Of a DNA stretch of 64,000 bases, positions 14,448-24,503 are shown piece after piece (position 1 is the stretch's first letter; each line of letters opens with the position of its first letter). Below the pieces are notes generated by a model. That model made no database searches and was not told the DNA's origin. It saw nothing but the letters and a program-made list of their open reading frames with translations. The stretch is from Tubiluchus corallicola. Its lineage: Eukaryota; Priapulida; Priapulimorpha; Priapulimorphida; Tubiluchidae. The translations under genes and the position numbers were made by a program. The stretch is taken from contig JAQGDQ010000082.1 in assembly GCA_030141605.1 (NCBI GenBank), positions 236,501 through 300,500 of the forward strand. The letters run 5' to 3'.

Positions 14448-15323
14448 CTATTTAAGAGTATTATATGACGGTGCAGTTTTCTGAGTTTTTGCATAGTAAT
14501 AAAATTGCTCGTCTTGAATCCAATCCAAATAGTTATCTACCCTAGTACATGTTGTTGGACCATTGCAATTTGGGCCAGTATGACTGATGATTCCAATTAC
14601 TTCTCCTGTTTCAAGCAACGTCATTGGACCTCCAGAATCTCCTGCACAGGCACCACCATAAGATTCATTTGTTTGGATAGTGAGATAGGAGGTTAAAGCC
14701 ACTGGTGAAGTCACTTTCTGAAGGATCCTTACTGGCTCTGGATCTGGTTTGATATTGCGTTTACTAGGCCTACCCCAGCCTGTGAGTGTAACCATTTTGC
14801 CTATGTACTTTCCCCTGTTGCATACTGGTAAAATAGCAGGTCCACAGGTGCCAATGTTGTCACAATTGATTCCCTGGTTTAGTTTAACAAGAGCAATGTC
14901 ATTAAGGAAAAATTTGTCATTGTAATTAGGATGCGTTACACAATATTCAACCCATCGCTTTCGAACAGTTTTTTCACGTTCAACGCTACCAATGAAAACT
15001 TTTGCGGTCTTCCCTTTCCTAGTGGGTATTTTAGTTCTGAGAAAGCAATGTGCAGCAGATAAAAACCACTCATCGTTGATAAGTACCCCTCCACAATAGA
15101 CCCCTTTGCCAAAATCAACCATAACTTGGTACGGAAATTCTCCTAGTCCGGCGTCTACGCCGCCTATAATTCTTGGAGATATATCTATATCCGGAAAGGG
15201 AATTTCTCTTGACTGGCACGCCATAAACCACGAAACAAGCATGAGTAGACCTAACACACTGCGAATGTAGTCACTCATGTCTCCCATACACTTAAAATAG
15301 ACAGAAAAAACCTTGAACACCAA
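14448..15323 (-). CDS. S1-family serine protease, A subfamily (A2)
   Basis: 291 residues with the same architecture and triad positions as A1. It differs from A1 at about ten residues, all in the N-terminal half (for example Gly72/Gly74/Tyr76 in place of the Asp/Arg/Arg in the DFDKRVRC segment, Arg for Gly after HCFL, and Cys for Tyr in the EYYVTH segment). From about residue 130 onward it is identical to A1. The new Cys in the EYC segment has no obvious partner. The pattern suggests a recent duplicate with partial gene conversion, or an uncollapsed second haplotype. Confidence 0.92.
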   Translation of the reverse strand: MVFKVFSVYFKCMGDMSDYIRSVLGLLMLVSWFMACQSREIPFPDIDISPRIIGGVDAGLGEFPYQVMVDFGKGVYCGGVLINDEWFLSAAHCFLRTKIPTRKGKTAKVFIGSVEREKTVRKRWVEYCVTHPNYNDKFFLNDIALVKLNQGINCDNIGTCGPAILPVCNRGKYIGKMVTLTGWGRPSKRNIKPDPEPVRILQKVTSPVALTSYLTIQTNESYGGACAGDSGGPMTLLETGEVIGIISHTGPNCNGPTTCTRVDNYLDWIQDEQFYYYAKTQKTAPSYNTLK

Positions 15324-15906
15324 TCAAGGTGGTGTTCTAGCGTTTTTGTATTGTGTTAGCGCCAATTCTCAACAAATGCCTTTATATTTTTCATAAACAA
15401 ATAAACAGAGCGCCGCAAGTTAGCAAGTACACCTGATTCAAAATTTAATGATTGTCCACATTATGAGTCACAATGTAGCAAGCTGAATGCTGTTTAAACT
15501 TTTTTATTATACAGAAACTTGATTATGTTATGTAAACAGATAAATAGAATGCCTTAGGTCTGTAAGGAACAAACTGAAATATTCGCAAGAAAAATAATCA
15601 AATTCGGTCCAGGCTAAGAAAAAGTTCATATGGTTAACATTGTCATACGACCATAAACTTCCTACCCATTATTTCCATTGCTAGTCTGGGTCCATGGCTA
15701 CTAGAGTAAATAACTTTCTGTGTATCTTTTTAGCTCGAATAGAATTAAAGTTGGTATTAGTTCCAGAGTCAATTGAACTTGCAGCAATGTTGAGAATCCT
15801 TGAAAAGGTTTTTGTTTGTTCATTCGTTTGCTTGTTCATTTGTTGTTTTGTAGTTATGTTAGTTAAAGATTGCCCACCGTTGGCATTTTTGCAGTTTGTT
15901 AAGTTT
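15324..15906. repeat. Copy 2 of A-to-B intergenic segment
   Basis: No gene. Differs from 12126-12709 at only a few positions. Confidence 0.85.
15381..15386 (-). promoter_or_regulatory. Candidate TATA box of A2
   Basis: TATAAA on the minus strand, in the same position relative to the A2 start as in the other A genes. Confidence 0.4.
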
Positions 15907-16186
15907 TTACGTAGTTGTAGACTGCTCACTTTTGATCCAGTCCAAGAAGCTGTCTAGTCTTGTAGCTACTGACGGGCCCTCACAACCAGGGGCAGTATGA
16001 CTAATGATTCCAATTACTTCTCCAGTTTTCTCTAGCGTCATAGGACCCCCAGAATCTCCTTTACAGGCACCACCATAAGATTCATTTGTATGGATAGTGA
16101 GATGGGAGGCAAAGGACACTGGTATGGTAACTTTCTGAAGAATGCTCTTGTGAACTACATCAATGTCCGTTTTGTTGGTTGCTCCC
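15907..16186 (-). CDS. S1-family serine protease, B subfamily (B2), partial at assembly gap
   Basis: Only the C-terminal part is present; the rest runs into Ns at 16187. The visible part, from about the WGATN segment to the stop, contains GDSGGP and ends EQSTTT with the same one-base deletion as B1. It differs from B1 near the end (KSEQ against KNEQ). His and Asp of the triad lie in the gap, so integrity cannot be judged. Confidence 0.8.
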
Positions 16187-17036
16187 NNNNNNNNNNNNNN
16201 NNNNNNNNNNNNNNNNNNNNNNNNNNNNNNNNNNNNNNNNNNNNNNNNNNNNNNNNNNNNNNNNNNNNNNNNNNNNNNNNNNNNNNNNNNNNNNNNNNNN
16301 NNNNNNNNNNNNNNNNNNNNNNNNNNNNNNNNNNNNNNNNNNNNNNNNNNNNNNNNNNNNNNNNNNNNNNNNNNNNNNNNNNNNNNNNNNNNNNNNNNNN
16401 NNNNNNNNNNNNNNNNNNNNNNNNNNNNNNNNNNNNNNNNNNNNNNNNNNNNNNNNNNNNNNNNNNNNNNNNNNNNNNNNNNNNNNNNNNNNNNNNNNNN
16501 NNNNNNNNNNNNNNNNNNNNNNNNNNNNNNNNNNNNNNNNNNNNNNNNNNNNNNNNNNNNNNNNNNNNNNNNNNNNNNNNNNNNNNNNNNNNNNNNNNNN
16601 NNNNNNNNNNNNNNNNNNNNNNNNNNNNNNNNNNNNNNNNNNNNNNNNNNNNNNNNNNNNNNNNNNNNNNNNNNNNNNNNNNNNNNNNNNNNNNNNNNNN
16701 NNNNNNNNNNNNNNNNNNNNNNNNNNNNNNNNNNNNNNNNNNNNNNNNNNNNNNNNNNNNNNNNNNNNNNNNNNNNNNNNNNNNNNNNNNNNNNNNNNNN
16801 NNNNNNNNNNNNNNNNNNNNNNNNNNNNNNNNNNNNNNNNNNNNNNNNNNNNNNNNNNNNNNNNNNNNNNNNNNNNNNNNNNNNNNNNNNNNNNNNNNNN
16901 NNNNNNNNNNNNNNNNNNNNNNNNNNNNNNNNNNNNNNNNNNNNNNNNNNNNNNNNNNNNNNNNNNNNNNNNNNNNNNNNNNNNNNNNNNNNNNNNNNNN
17001 NNNNNNNNNNNNNNNNNNNNNNNNNNNNNNNNNNNN
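16187..17036. other. Assembly gap (850 N)
   Basis: The gap starts inside B2 and ends just downstream of the B3 stop codon. In the unit order an A gene would be expected between B2 and B3, but none is visible. The gap size may be nominal, and the missing DNA could include the 5' part of B2 plus another A copy. Confidence 0.98.
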
Positions 17037-17041
17037 GTTAG

Positions 17042-17944
17042 TTAAAGATTGCCCACCGTTGGCATTTTTGCAGTTTGCTGTGCTCTTACGTAGTAGTAGA
17101 ACTGCTCGTCTTCTATCCAGTCCAAGAAGTTATCTAGTCTTGTAGCTACCGATGGACCATCACAACCACGGGAAGAATGACTGATGATTCCGATTACTTC
17201 TCCAGTTTCTTCTAAGGTCATAGGACCACCAGAGTCACCTTTACAGATACTGCCATAAAATTTATTTGTACGAATCTTAAGATTGGTAGCTAGAGTCACT
17301 GGCAAACTAACTTTCCGAAGGATGCCCTTGTGAGCAGTATCAATGTCCGTTTTGCTGGTTGCTCCCCAACCAGTGAGCGTAACAGTTTTGCCTTCGTATT
17401 TCATTCCTTTACATACTGGCAGATTAGCGGGCTCATAAAAGTTGAAGCTGCCTGCAAAATCAAGTTGCCTATCCAATTTTACAAGAGCAATGTCGTAATG
17501 AAAAGTTATGTTAGTATAATATTTATGTTTTATATATTCAAAAACCCATCGATCATGAACAGTTTTTCCATATTCTACACTGCCAATAAAAACTTTTATT
17601 AATGGCCCTTTCCCATTATGAGGCACGTGAGCCACATGCTTATCAAAGCAATGTGCTGCTGATAGTAACCAGTCTTCATTGATAATGACCCCTCCACAAA
17701 TGTATCTTTTATCAAAATCAATCATAACTTGGTATGGAAATTCTCCTTGAATGACATCTGTGCCACCTATAATCCTTGGTGATATATCTATATCCAGTAA
17801 AGGAATGTCTCCGGATTTTTTTCGATTGTCTTTTGACTGACACACTCTAAACCACATAACAAGCACGACTAGGCCTAACACACGGTGAATGTAGTCACTC
17901 ATTTTGACCGAACTCTTAAAATTCTGATGAAATATCTTGAACAC
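17042..17944 (-). CDS. S1-family serine protease, B subfamily (B3), full tail
   Basis: 300 residues with an intact tail (EQFYYYV and 15 further residues). The N-terminal half is almost identical to B1. The C-terminal half differs: SICKGDSGGP gives Ser at position 189 and Ile at 190, and SHS gives Ser at 216. Triad and activation site are present. It is the best representative of the ancestral B reading frame because it lacks the one-base deletion. Confidence 0.92.
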   Translation of the reverse strand: MFKIFHQNFKSSVKMSDYIHRVLGLVVLVMWFRVCQSKDNRKKSGDIPLLDIDISPRIIGGTDVIQGEFPYQVMIDFDKRYICGGVIINEDWLLSAAHCFDKHVAHVPHNGKGPLIKVFIGSVEYGKTVHDRWVFEYIKHKYYTNITFHYDIALVKLDRQLDFAGSFNFYEPANLPVCKGMKYEGKTVTLTGWGATSKTDIDTAHKGILRKVSLPVTLATNLKIRTNKFYGSICKGDSGGPMTLEETGEVIGIISHSSRGCDGPSVATRLDNFLDWIEDEQFYYYVRAQQTAKMPTVGNL

Positions 17945-18824
17945 TGCTCATGCTGCACCGGTCTCATGCAAGACAGCTTGAGTGGTAATGACATGAGTAG
18001 ATTATTGTTCCAAAAGTCATTGTAAGATTATGGGTATTATGAATCACAAAGTAGTAAATTGAATGCTGTTTAAACTTTTTAAAAATATTTGAAAGACTAT
18101 TCTAAAATCTCAGGTCTTTTGGATCACTCTGTGTAAAAGTACCTTTGTAAATGTTTAGTTTCAGTATTTGAAGTAAATTAAGTTGTATTAGTCTGAATGC
18201 GGTGTCTAGTAGACTGTCTAGTAGTGCCGCTACTAACAAATATTTTCAGTGATTACCAATTCAAGCATTTGTAGAAAGGATTAAGACTTAAAACTTAATT
18301 CTATCATTTGTCTTAGTTAAAGCACGATGTTCGTGATTTGAAGTTAAATATTTATGTTTGTGTGAGTGAGTGAAATAACTGGTGGAGATTTTCTGACGCA
18401 CTGATAAGTTCACATTGAAATGACCTGTTACGACCGTCGCTAAATCTTAATGTAACATTACATGTACTTTCGTGAACATTTTCATTTTAATAATTTATTG
18501 AGTAATCATATATAAGAATAACACACATATAGGTAAAAATTACACAAAAATTAAGAAAATAAAAACTGATTCACTGCAAATGTGTCACAGCTAGAAAAAT
18601 TTAAATAGTGCTATTTGAACCAGTCTGTAAGCCTTCCGGTTACATAATGTGGTTCATAAACTATTCATGCTAAAATGCTTCGTTTGATATTTCTACCAAT
18701 GTGTTTTACTCACAAGGAAACAATTGTCTCGTACTAACATTAATCGAATAAACTAACATTTTACTGATTATATGACATTTGATTAAATTAATTTTAGGCT
18801 AAATTGCAAAACACTTTGATGTCT
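17945..18824. repeat. Copy 3 of B-to-A intergenic segment
   Basis: No gene; almost identical to 13568-14447. Confidence 0.85.
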
Positions 18825-19685
18825 CTATTTAAGAGTATTATATGACGGTGCAGTTTTCTGAGTTTTTGCATAGTAATAAAATTGCTCGTCTTGAATCCAA
18901 TCCAAATAGTTATCTACCCTAGTACATACTGTTGGACCATTGCAATTTGAGCCAGTATGACTGATGATTCCAATTACTTCTCCTGTTTCAAGCAACGTCA
19001 TTGGACCTCCAGAATCTCCTACACAGGCACCACCATAAGATGAATTTGCTCGGATAGTGAGATAAGAGGTTAAAACCACTGATGAAGTCACTTTCTGAAG
19101 GATCCTTGGTTTGACATTGCGTTTGCTAGTCGTACCCCAGCCTGTGAGTGTAACCATTTTGCCTTTGTACTTTCCCCTGTTGCATACTGGTAAAATAGCA
19201 GGTCCACAGGTGCCAATTTTGTCACAATTGATTCCCTTGTTTAGTTTAACAAGAGCAATGTCATTAAGGAGAAATTTTTCATTGTAATTAGGATGCGTTA
19301 CATAATATTCAACCCATCGCTTTCGAACAGTTTTTTCACGTTCAACGCTACCAATGAAAACTTTTGCGGCTTTCCCTTTCGTAGTGTTTGATATAGTTTG
19401 GAGAAAGCAATGTGCAGCTGATAAAAACCACTCATCGTTGATAAGTACCCCTCCACAACGGACCCTTTTATCAAAATTAACCATAACTTGGTATGGAAAT
19501 TCTCCTACTTCGGCTTCTACGCCACCTATAATTCTTGGAGATATATCTATATCCGGAAAAGGAATTTCTCTTGACTGGCACACCATAAACCACGTAATAA
19601 GCATGAGTAGACCTAGCACACGACGAATGTAGTCACTCATGTTTCCCATATTCTTAAAATAGAGACAAAAAATCTTGAACACCAA
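18825..19685 (-). CDS. S1-family serine protease, A subfamily (A3), shortened loop
   Basis: 286 residues. Triad, activation site (Arg before IIGGVEAEVG) and Gly189/Thr216 pocket are as in A1. A five-codon deletion removes most of the acidic/proline segment after the TGWG motif (the autolysis-loop region), leaving KRNVKPRILQ. Other changes: an SSYGGACVG segment before the active Ser, and KGINCDK in the Cys-rich loop. Confidence 0.92.
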   Translation of the reverse strand: MVFKIFCLYFKNMGNMSDYIRRVLGLLMLITWFMVCQSREIPFPDIDISPRIIGGVEAEVGEFPYQVMVNFDKRVRCGGVLINDEWFLSAAHCFLQTISNTTKGKAAKVFIGSVEREKTVRKRWVEYYVTHPNYNEKFLLNDIALVKLNKGINCDKIGTCGPAILPVCNRGKYKGKMVTLTGWGTTSKRNVKPRILQKVTSSVVLTSYLTIRANSSYGGACVGDSGGPMTLLETGEVIGIISHTGSNCNGPTVCTRVDNYLDWIQDEQFYYYAKTQKTAPSYNTLK

Positions 19686-20270
19686 TCACGCTGAGCTGTT
19701 TTAGCGTTTTTGTATTGTGTTAGCGCCAATAATCAATAAATGCCTTTATATTTTTCATAAATAAATAAGCACAGCGCCGCAGGTTAGCAAGTACACCTGA
19801 TTCAAAATTTAATGATTGTCCACATTATGAGTCACAATGTAGCAAGCTGAATGCTGTTTAAACTTTTTTGTTATACAGAAACTTGATTATGTTATGTAAA
19901 CAGATAATTAGAATGTCTTAAGTCTCTAAGGAATGCGCTGAAATATTCGCAAGCAAAATAATCAAATTCGGTCCAGGCTAAGAAAAAGTTCATATGGTTA
20001 ACATTGTCATACGTCCATAAACTTCCTACCCATTATTTCCATTGCTAGTCTGGGTCCATGGCTACAAGAGTAAATAACTTTCTGTGTATCTTTTTAGCTC
20101 GAATAGAATTAAAGTTGGTATTAGTTCCAGAGTCAATTAAACTTGCAGCAATGTTGAGAATCCTTGAAAAGGTTTTTGTTTGTTCATTCGTTTGCTTGTT
20201 CATTTGTTGTTTTGTAGTTATGTTAGTTAAAGATTGCCCACCGTTGGCATTTTTGCAGTTTGTTAAGTTT
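19686..20270. repeat. Copy 3 of A-to-B intergenic segment
   Basis: No gene; close copy of 12126-12709. Confidence 0.85.
19745..19750 (-). promoter_or_regulatory. Candidate TATA box of A3
   Basis: TATAAA on the minus strand about 60 bp upstream of the A3 start. Confidence 0.4.
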
Positions 20271-21080
20271 TTACGTAGTTGTAGACTGCTCACTTTTGAT
20301 CCAGTCCAAGAAGCTGTCTAGTCTTGTAGCTACTGACGGGCCCTCACAACCAGGGGCAGTATGACTAATGATTCCAATTACTTCTCCAGTTTTCTCTAGC
20401 GTCATAGGACCCCCAGAATCTCCTTTACAGGCACCACCATAAGATTCATTTGTATGGATAGTGAGATGGGAGGCAAAGGACACTGGTATGGTAACTTTCT
20501 GAAGAATGCTCTTGTGAACTACATCAATGTCCGTTTTGTTGGTTGCTCCCCAGCCAGTAAGTGTAACACTTTTGCCTTCGTATTTCATTCTACTACATAC
20601 TGGCAGATGGGCGGGCTTATAGGTGTTAAAACTGCTTGCAAAATCGAGTTGCCTATTCAGTTTTACAAGAACAATGTCGTAATGTAAAGTTTTGTTATTG
20701 TAATACTTATGCACTATATGCTCAGAAACCCATCGATCTTGAACAGTTTTTCCATATTCTACACTGCCAATAAAAACTTTTATTGATGGTCCTTTACCAT
20801 TATGAGGCACATGAGCCACGTAGTTATCAAAGCAGTGTGCTGCTGATAGTAACCAGTCTTCATTGATAATGACCCCTCCGCAAATGCCACTATCATCAAA
20901 ATCAATCATAACTTGGTACGGAAATTCTCCTGGTTTGGCATCTGCACCTTTTATATCTATATCCGATAAAGGAATTTCTCTGGATCGTTTTCCAATGTCT
21001 CTTGACTGGCACATTGTAAACCATATGACAAACAGGAGTAGACCTAACACACGGTCAAAATAATCACCCATTCTTTTCAA
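20271..21080 (-). CDS. Hybrid B-type serine protease lacking the zymogen activation site (B4)
   Basis: 269 residues. From about residue 67 (ICGGVIINEDW) to the stop it matches B1 and B2 almost exactly, including the one-base tail deletion. The first 66 residues are different (start MKRMGDYFDRVLG, propeptide RDIGKRSREIPL) and the 5' flank is of A type, so the gene is a recombinant. Where the others read DIDISPRIIGG, this copy reads DIDIKGAD: five codons are gone, including the Arg|Ile cleavage pair (junction at 20951). Triad His82, Asp135 (HYDIVLVKL) and Ser222 are intact. Without a free Ile16-type N terminus the usual activation mechanism cannot work, so it may be an inactive or regulatory homologue (inference). 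Confidence 0.88.
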   Translation of the reverse strand: MKRMGDYFDRVLGLLLFVIWFTMCQSRDIGKRSREIPLSDIDIKGADAKPGEFPYQVMIDFDDSGICGGVIINEDWLLSAAHCFDNYVAHVPHNGKGPSIKVFIGSVEYGKTVQDRWVSEHIVHKYYNNKTLHYDIVLVKLNRQLDFASSFNTYKPAHLPVCSRMKYEGKSVTLTGWGATNKTDIDVVHKSILQKVTIPVSFASHLTIHTNESYGGACKGDSGGPMTLEKTGEVIGIISHTAPGCEGPSVATRLDSFLDWIKSEQSTTT

Positions 21081-22000
21081 AAATATATCTTAGTGTTCTT
21101 ATTTCATGTTATAACTCATGTTTAACATATGTTTATAATATGAAGACAAAAGATTGTGAAATCAATCAAGCTAAGTTATTTTTTGTTTTGTTTTGTTTAT
21201 TTTTTGAATCGAGCAAAAAGCTCCTATATTTTTTATAAATAAATAAGATGTAGCGACCAAGCTTAACTGACACACTTTTTCTTCCAAGACATTGTAAGGC
21301 TTTTCACATTATGAATCACAATGTAGTAAGCTGAATGTTGTTTAAACTTGTTTATTTAGAAGCCTGATTATATTATGTAGACACAGAAGTAGAATATGTT
21401 TTATCATTAACATACAAACAGCAATATTCAATTAAAAAAATGAAGAAAATTATTGTCATATTCAGTCCAGTTTAATTAAAAAAGCTCGCGTGATTAGCAT
21501 TATGTCATAAAACTTAAACATTTACAATATTTCTAACCATTATTTATTTGTTGCCAGGTACCGTCCTGCAGTACAAGCAAACAGCAATATAATCAAAACT
21601 GGTATTAATCCCAGAGTCAGCTAAACTTGCAGTAATGTTAAAAATCCTGAAAGTGTTTATTTGTTTGCTTGTCATTCTGTCCGTTTGTCTGTTTATTTGT
21701 CTCATGGCCCCAAATAAATAAGTTTTACGAGCACATCATACTAGGAACCCCACTTTCTGGCGTATGCCACATCGCACTGTGTTTTTTGAACTTTGTTTCC
21801 AAGTGTGAATTGTATTTATTATAAATTGTGAGCTTTGCAACTTATATGGCAGTCTTTTTGAAAGTTTACACGAGGAAAGGTTGAGAAGTTTTAAGTAGTC
21901 ATTTTAATCTGAAATACGGTTTTTACTTATATTGAAGCAGTCTCACTAAATGTCTCGTTTGCGTTGAGTGGGTTTAGTTACACTGAAACAGTTTACTAAG
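21081..22000. repeat. Diverged A-type 5' flank followed by unassigned sequence
   Basis: 21120-21400 aligns with the A-gene upstream region (shared CACATTATGA..CACAATGTAG and GCTGTTTAAAC-like stretches), and about 21550-21700 aligns with the B 3' flank, but both are more diverged than other copies. 21720-22000 has no recognised homology. No gene is seen. Confidence 0.7.
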
Positions 22001-22897
22001 TCATTTAAGCTGTGGCCCTTTTGCAGTTTGTTGTGCTTTTACGTAGTAGTAGAACTGCTCATCTTCTATCCAGTCCAAGAAGTTATCTAGTCTTGTAGCT
22101 ACCGATGGACCGTCACAACCACGGGAACAATGACTGAAGATTGCGATTACTTCTCCAGTTTCTTCTAAGGTCATAGGACCACCAGAGTCGCCTTTACAGA
22201 TACTGCAATAAAATTTATTTGTACGAATCTTAAGATTTGTAGCTAGAGTCACTGGCAAACTAACTTTCCGAAGGATGCCCTTGTGAGCGGTATCAATGTC
22301 CGTTTTGCTGGTCGCTCCCCAACCAGTGAGCGTAACACTTTTGCCTTTGTATTTCATTCCTTTACATACTGGCAGCTTAGCGGGCTCATAAAAGTTGAAG
22401 CTGCCGGCAAAATCAAGTTGCCTATCCAATTTTACAAGAGCAATGTCGTAATGAAAAGTTATGTTAGTATAATATTTATGTTTTATATACTCAAAAACCC
22501 ATCGATCATGAACAGTTTTTCCATATTCTACACTGCCAATAAAAACTTTTATTAACGGCCCTTTCCCATTATGAGGCACGTGAGCCACATGCTTATCAAA
22601 GCAATGTGCTGCTGATAGTAACCAGTCTTCATTGATAATGACCCCTCCACAAATGTATCTTTTATCAAAATCAATCATAACTTGGTATGGAAATTCTCCT
22701 TGAATGACATCTGTGCCACCTATAATCCTTGGTGATATATCTATATCCAGTAAAGGAATGTCTTCGGATTTTGTTCGATTGTCTTTTGACTGACACACTA
22801 TAAACCACATAACAAGCACGACTAGGCCTAACACACGGTGAATGTAGTCACTCATTTTGACCGAACTCTTAAAATTCTGATGAAATATCTTGAACAC
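22001..22897 (-). CDS. S1-family serine protease, B subfamily (B5), two extra cysteines
   Basis: 298 residues, full tail of B3 type but ending TAKGPQLK. Activation site and triad (His98, Asp151, Ser238) are intact. Two substitutions create new cysteines beside the S1 pocket: Cys231 (FYCSICKGD, position 188) and Cys257 (FSHCSRGC, position 216). They flank the conserved 191-220 disulfide and might pair with each other. The neighbouring GIIS motif reads AIFS. These changes are likely to alter specificity. Confidence 0.92.
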   Translation of the reverse strand: MFKIFHQNFKSSVKMSDYIHRVLGLVVLVMWFIVCQSKDNRTKSEDIPLLDIDISPRIIGGTDVIQGEFPYQVMIDFDKRYICGGVIINEDWLLSAAHCFDKHVAHVPHNGKGPLIKVFIGSVEYGKTVHDRWVFEYIKHKYYTNITFHYDIALVKLDRQLDFAGSFNFYEPAKLPVCKGMKYKGKSVTLTGWGATSKTDIDTAHKGILRKVSLPVTLATNLKIRTNKFYCSICKGDSGGPMTLEETGEVIAIFSHCSRGCDGPSVATRLDNFLDWIEDEQFYYYVKAQQTAKGPQLK

Positions 22898-23627
22898 TGC
22901 TTATGCTGCACCGGTCTCATGCAAGACGGCTTAAGTGGTAATGACATGAGTAGATTATTGTTCCAAAATTCATTGTAAGATTATGGGTATTATGAATCAC
23001 AAAGTAGTAAATTGAATGCTGTTTAAACTTTTTAAAAATATTTGAAAGACTATTCTAAAATCTCAGATCTTTTGGATCACTCTGTGTAAAAGTACTTTTG
23101 TAAATGTTTAGTTTCCGTATTTGAAGTAAATGAAGTTGTATTAGTCTGAATGCGGTGTCTAGTAGACTGTCCAGTAGTGCCGTTACTAACAAATATTTTC
23201 AGTAATTACCAATTCAAGCATTTGCAGAAAGGATTAAGACTTGAACTTAATTACTTACTTCTATCATTTGTCTTAGTTAAAGCATGATGTTCGTGATTTG
23301 AAGTTAAATATTTATGTTTGTGTGAGTGAGTGAAATAACTGGTGGAGATTTTCTGACGCACTTATAAGTTCACATTGAAATGACCTGTTACGACCGTCGC
23401 TAAATCTTAGTGTAACATTACATGTACTTTCGTGAACATTTTCATTTTAATAATTTATTGAGTAATCATATATAAGAATAACACAAATATAGTTAAAAAT
23501 TACACAAAACTTAAGAAAATAAAAAACTGATTCACAGCAAATGTGTCACAGCTAGAAAAATGTAAATAGTGCTATTTGATTAAATTTATTTTAGGTTTGT
23601 CCTAAATTGCAAAATACTTTGATGTCT
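22898..23627. repeat. Copy 4 of B-to-A intergenic segment, with deletion
   Basis: Same segment as 13568-14447 but lacking about 164 bp. The deletion joins two ATTTGA motifs (14236-14241 and 14400-14405 in copy 2), as expected for a microhomology deletion. No gene. Confidence 0.8.
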
Positions 23628-24503
23628 CTATTTGAGAGTAATATATGACGGTGCAGTTTTCTGAGCTTTTGCGTAGTAATAAAATTGCTCGTCTTGAATC
23701 CAATCCAAATAGTTATCTACCCTAGTACATATTGTTGGACCATCGCAATTTGGGCCAGTATGACTAATGATTCCAATTACTTCTCCAGTTTCAAGCAACG
23801 TCATTGGACCTCCAGAATCTCCTACACAGGCACCACCATAAGATTCGTTTGTTCGGATGGTGAGATGGGAGGCTAAAGTCACTGGTGAAGTCACTTTCTG
23901 AAGTTTCCTTACTGGCTCTGGATCTGGTTTGATATTGAGTTTGCTAGTCCTACCCCAGCCTGTGAGTGCTACCATTTTGCCTTTGTACTCTCCCTTGTTG
24001 CATACTGGTAAAATAGCAGGTCCACAGGTGCCAATGTTGTCACAATTGATTCCCTGGTTTAGTTTAACAAGAGCAATGTCATGAAGGAGAGATTCTCCAT
24101 TGTACTTAGGATGTGTTACATAATCTTCAACCCATCGATATCGAACAGTTTTTCCACGTTCAACGCTACCAATGAAAACTTTTACGGTTTTCCCTTTCGT
24201 ATTGGGTGATATAGTTTGGAGAAAGCAATGTGCAGCTGATAAAAACCACTCATCGTTGATAAGTACCCCTCCACAACTGATTCTTTTATCAAAATCAACC
24301 ATAACGTGGTATGGAAATTCTCCTAGTCCGGCGTCTACGCCACCTATAATTCTCGGAGATATATCTATATCCGGAAAAGGAATTTTTCTTGACTGGCACA
24401 CCATGAACCACGTAACAAGCATGAGTAGACCTAACACACGACGAATGTAGTCACTCATGTTTCCCATATTCTTAAAATAGAGACAAAAAATCTTGAACAC
24501 CAA
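23628..24503 (-). CDS. S1-family serine protease, A subfamily (A4)
   Basis: 291 residues, the most diverged A copy, especially between the His and Asp regions (VRYRWVEDYVTHPKYNGES). Triad residues lie in SAAHC, LLHDIALVKL and ACVGDSGGP; the activation site and Gly189/Thr216 pocket are retained. It is the rightmost intact gene of the array. Confidence 0.92.
   Translation of the reverse strand: MVFKIFCLYFKNMGNMSDYIRRVLGLLMLVTWFMVCQSRKIPFPDIDISPRIIGGVDAGLGEFPYHVMVDFDKRISCGGVLINDEWFLSAAHCFLQTISPNTKGKTVKVFIGSVERGKTVRYRWVEDYVTHPKYNGESLLHDIALVKLNQGINCDNIGTCGPAILPVCNKGEYKGKMVALTGWGRTSKLNIKPDPEPVRKLQKVTSPVTLASHLTIRTNESYGGACVGDSGGPMTLLETGEVIGIISHTGPNCDGPTICTRVDNYLDWIQDEQFYYYAKAQKTAPSYITLK

Noticed and set aside
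16090-17145. Long plus-strand frames through the Ns
   Set aside because: Produced by translating N as unknown residues; the flanks are antisense to B2 and B3.
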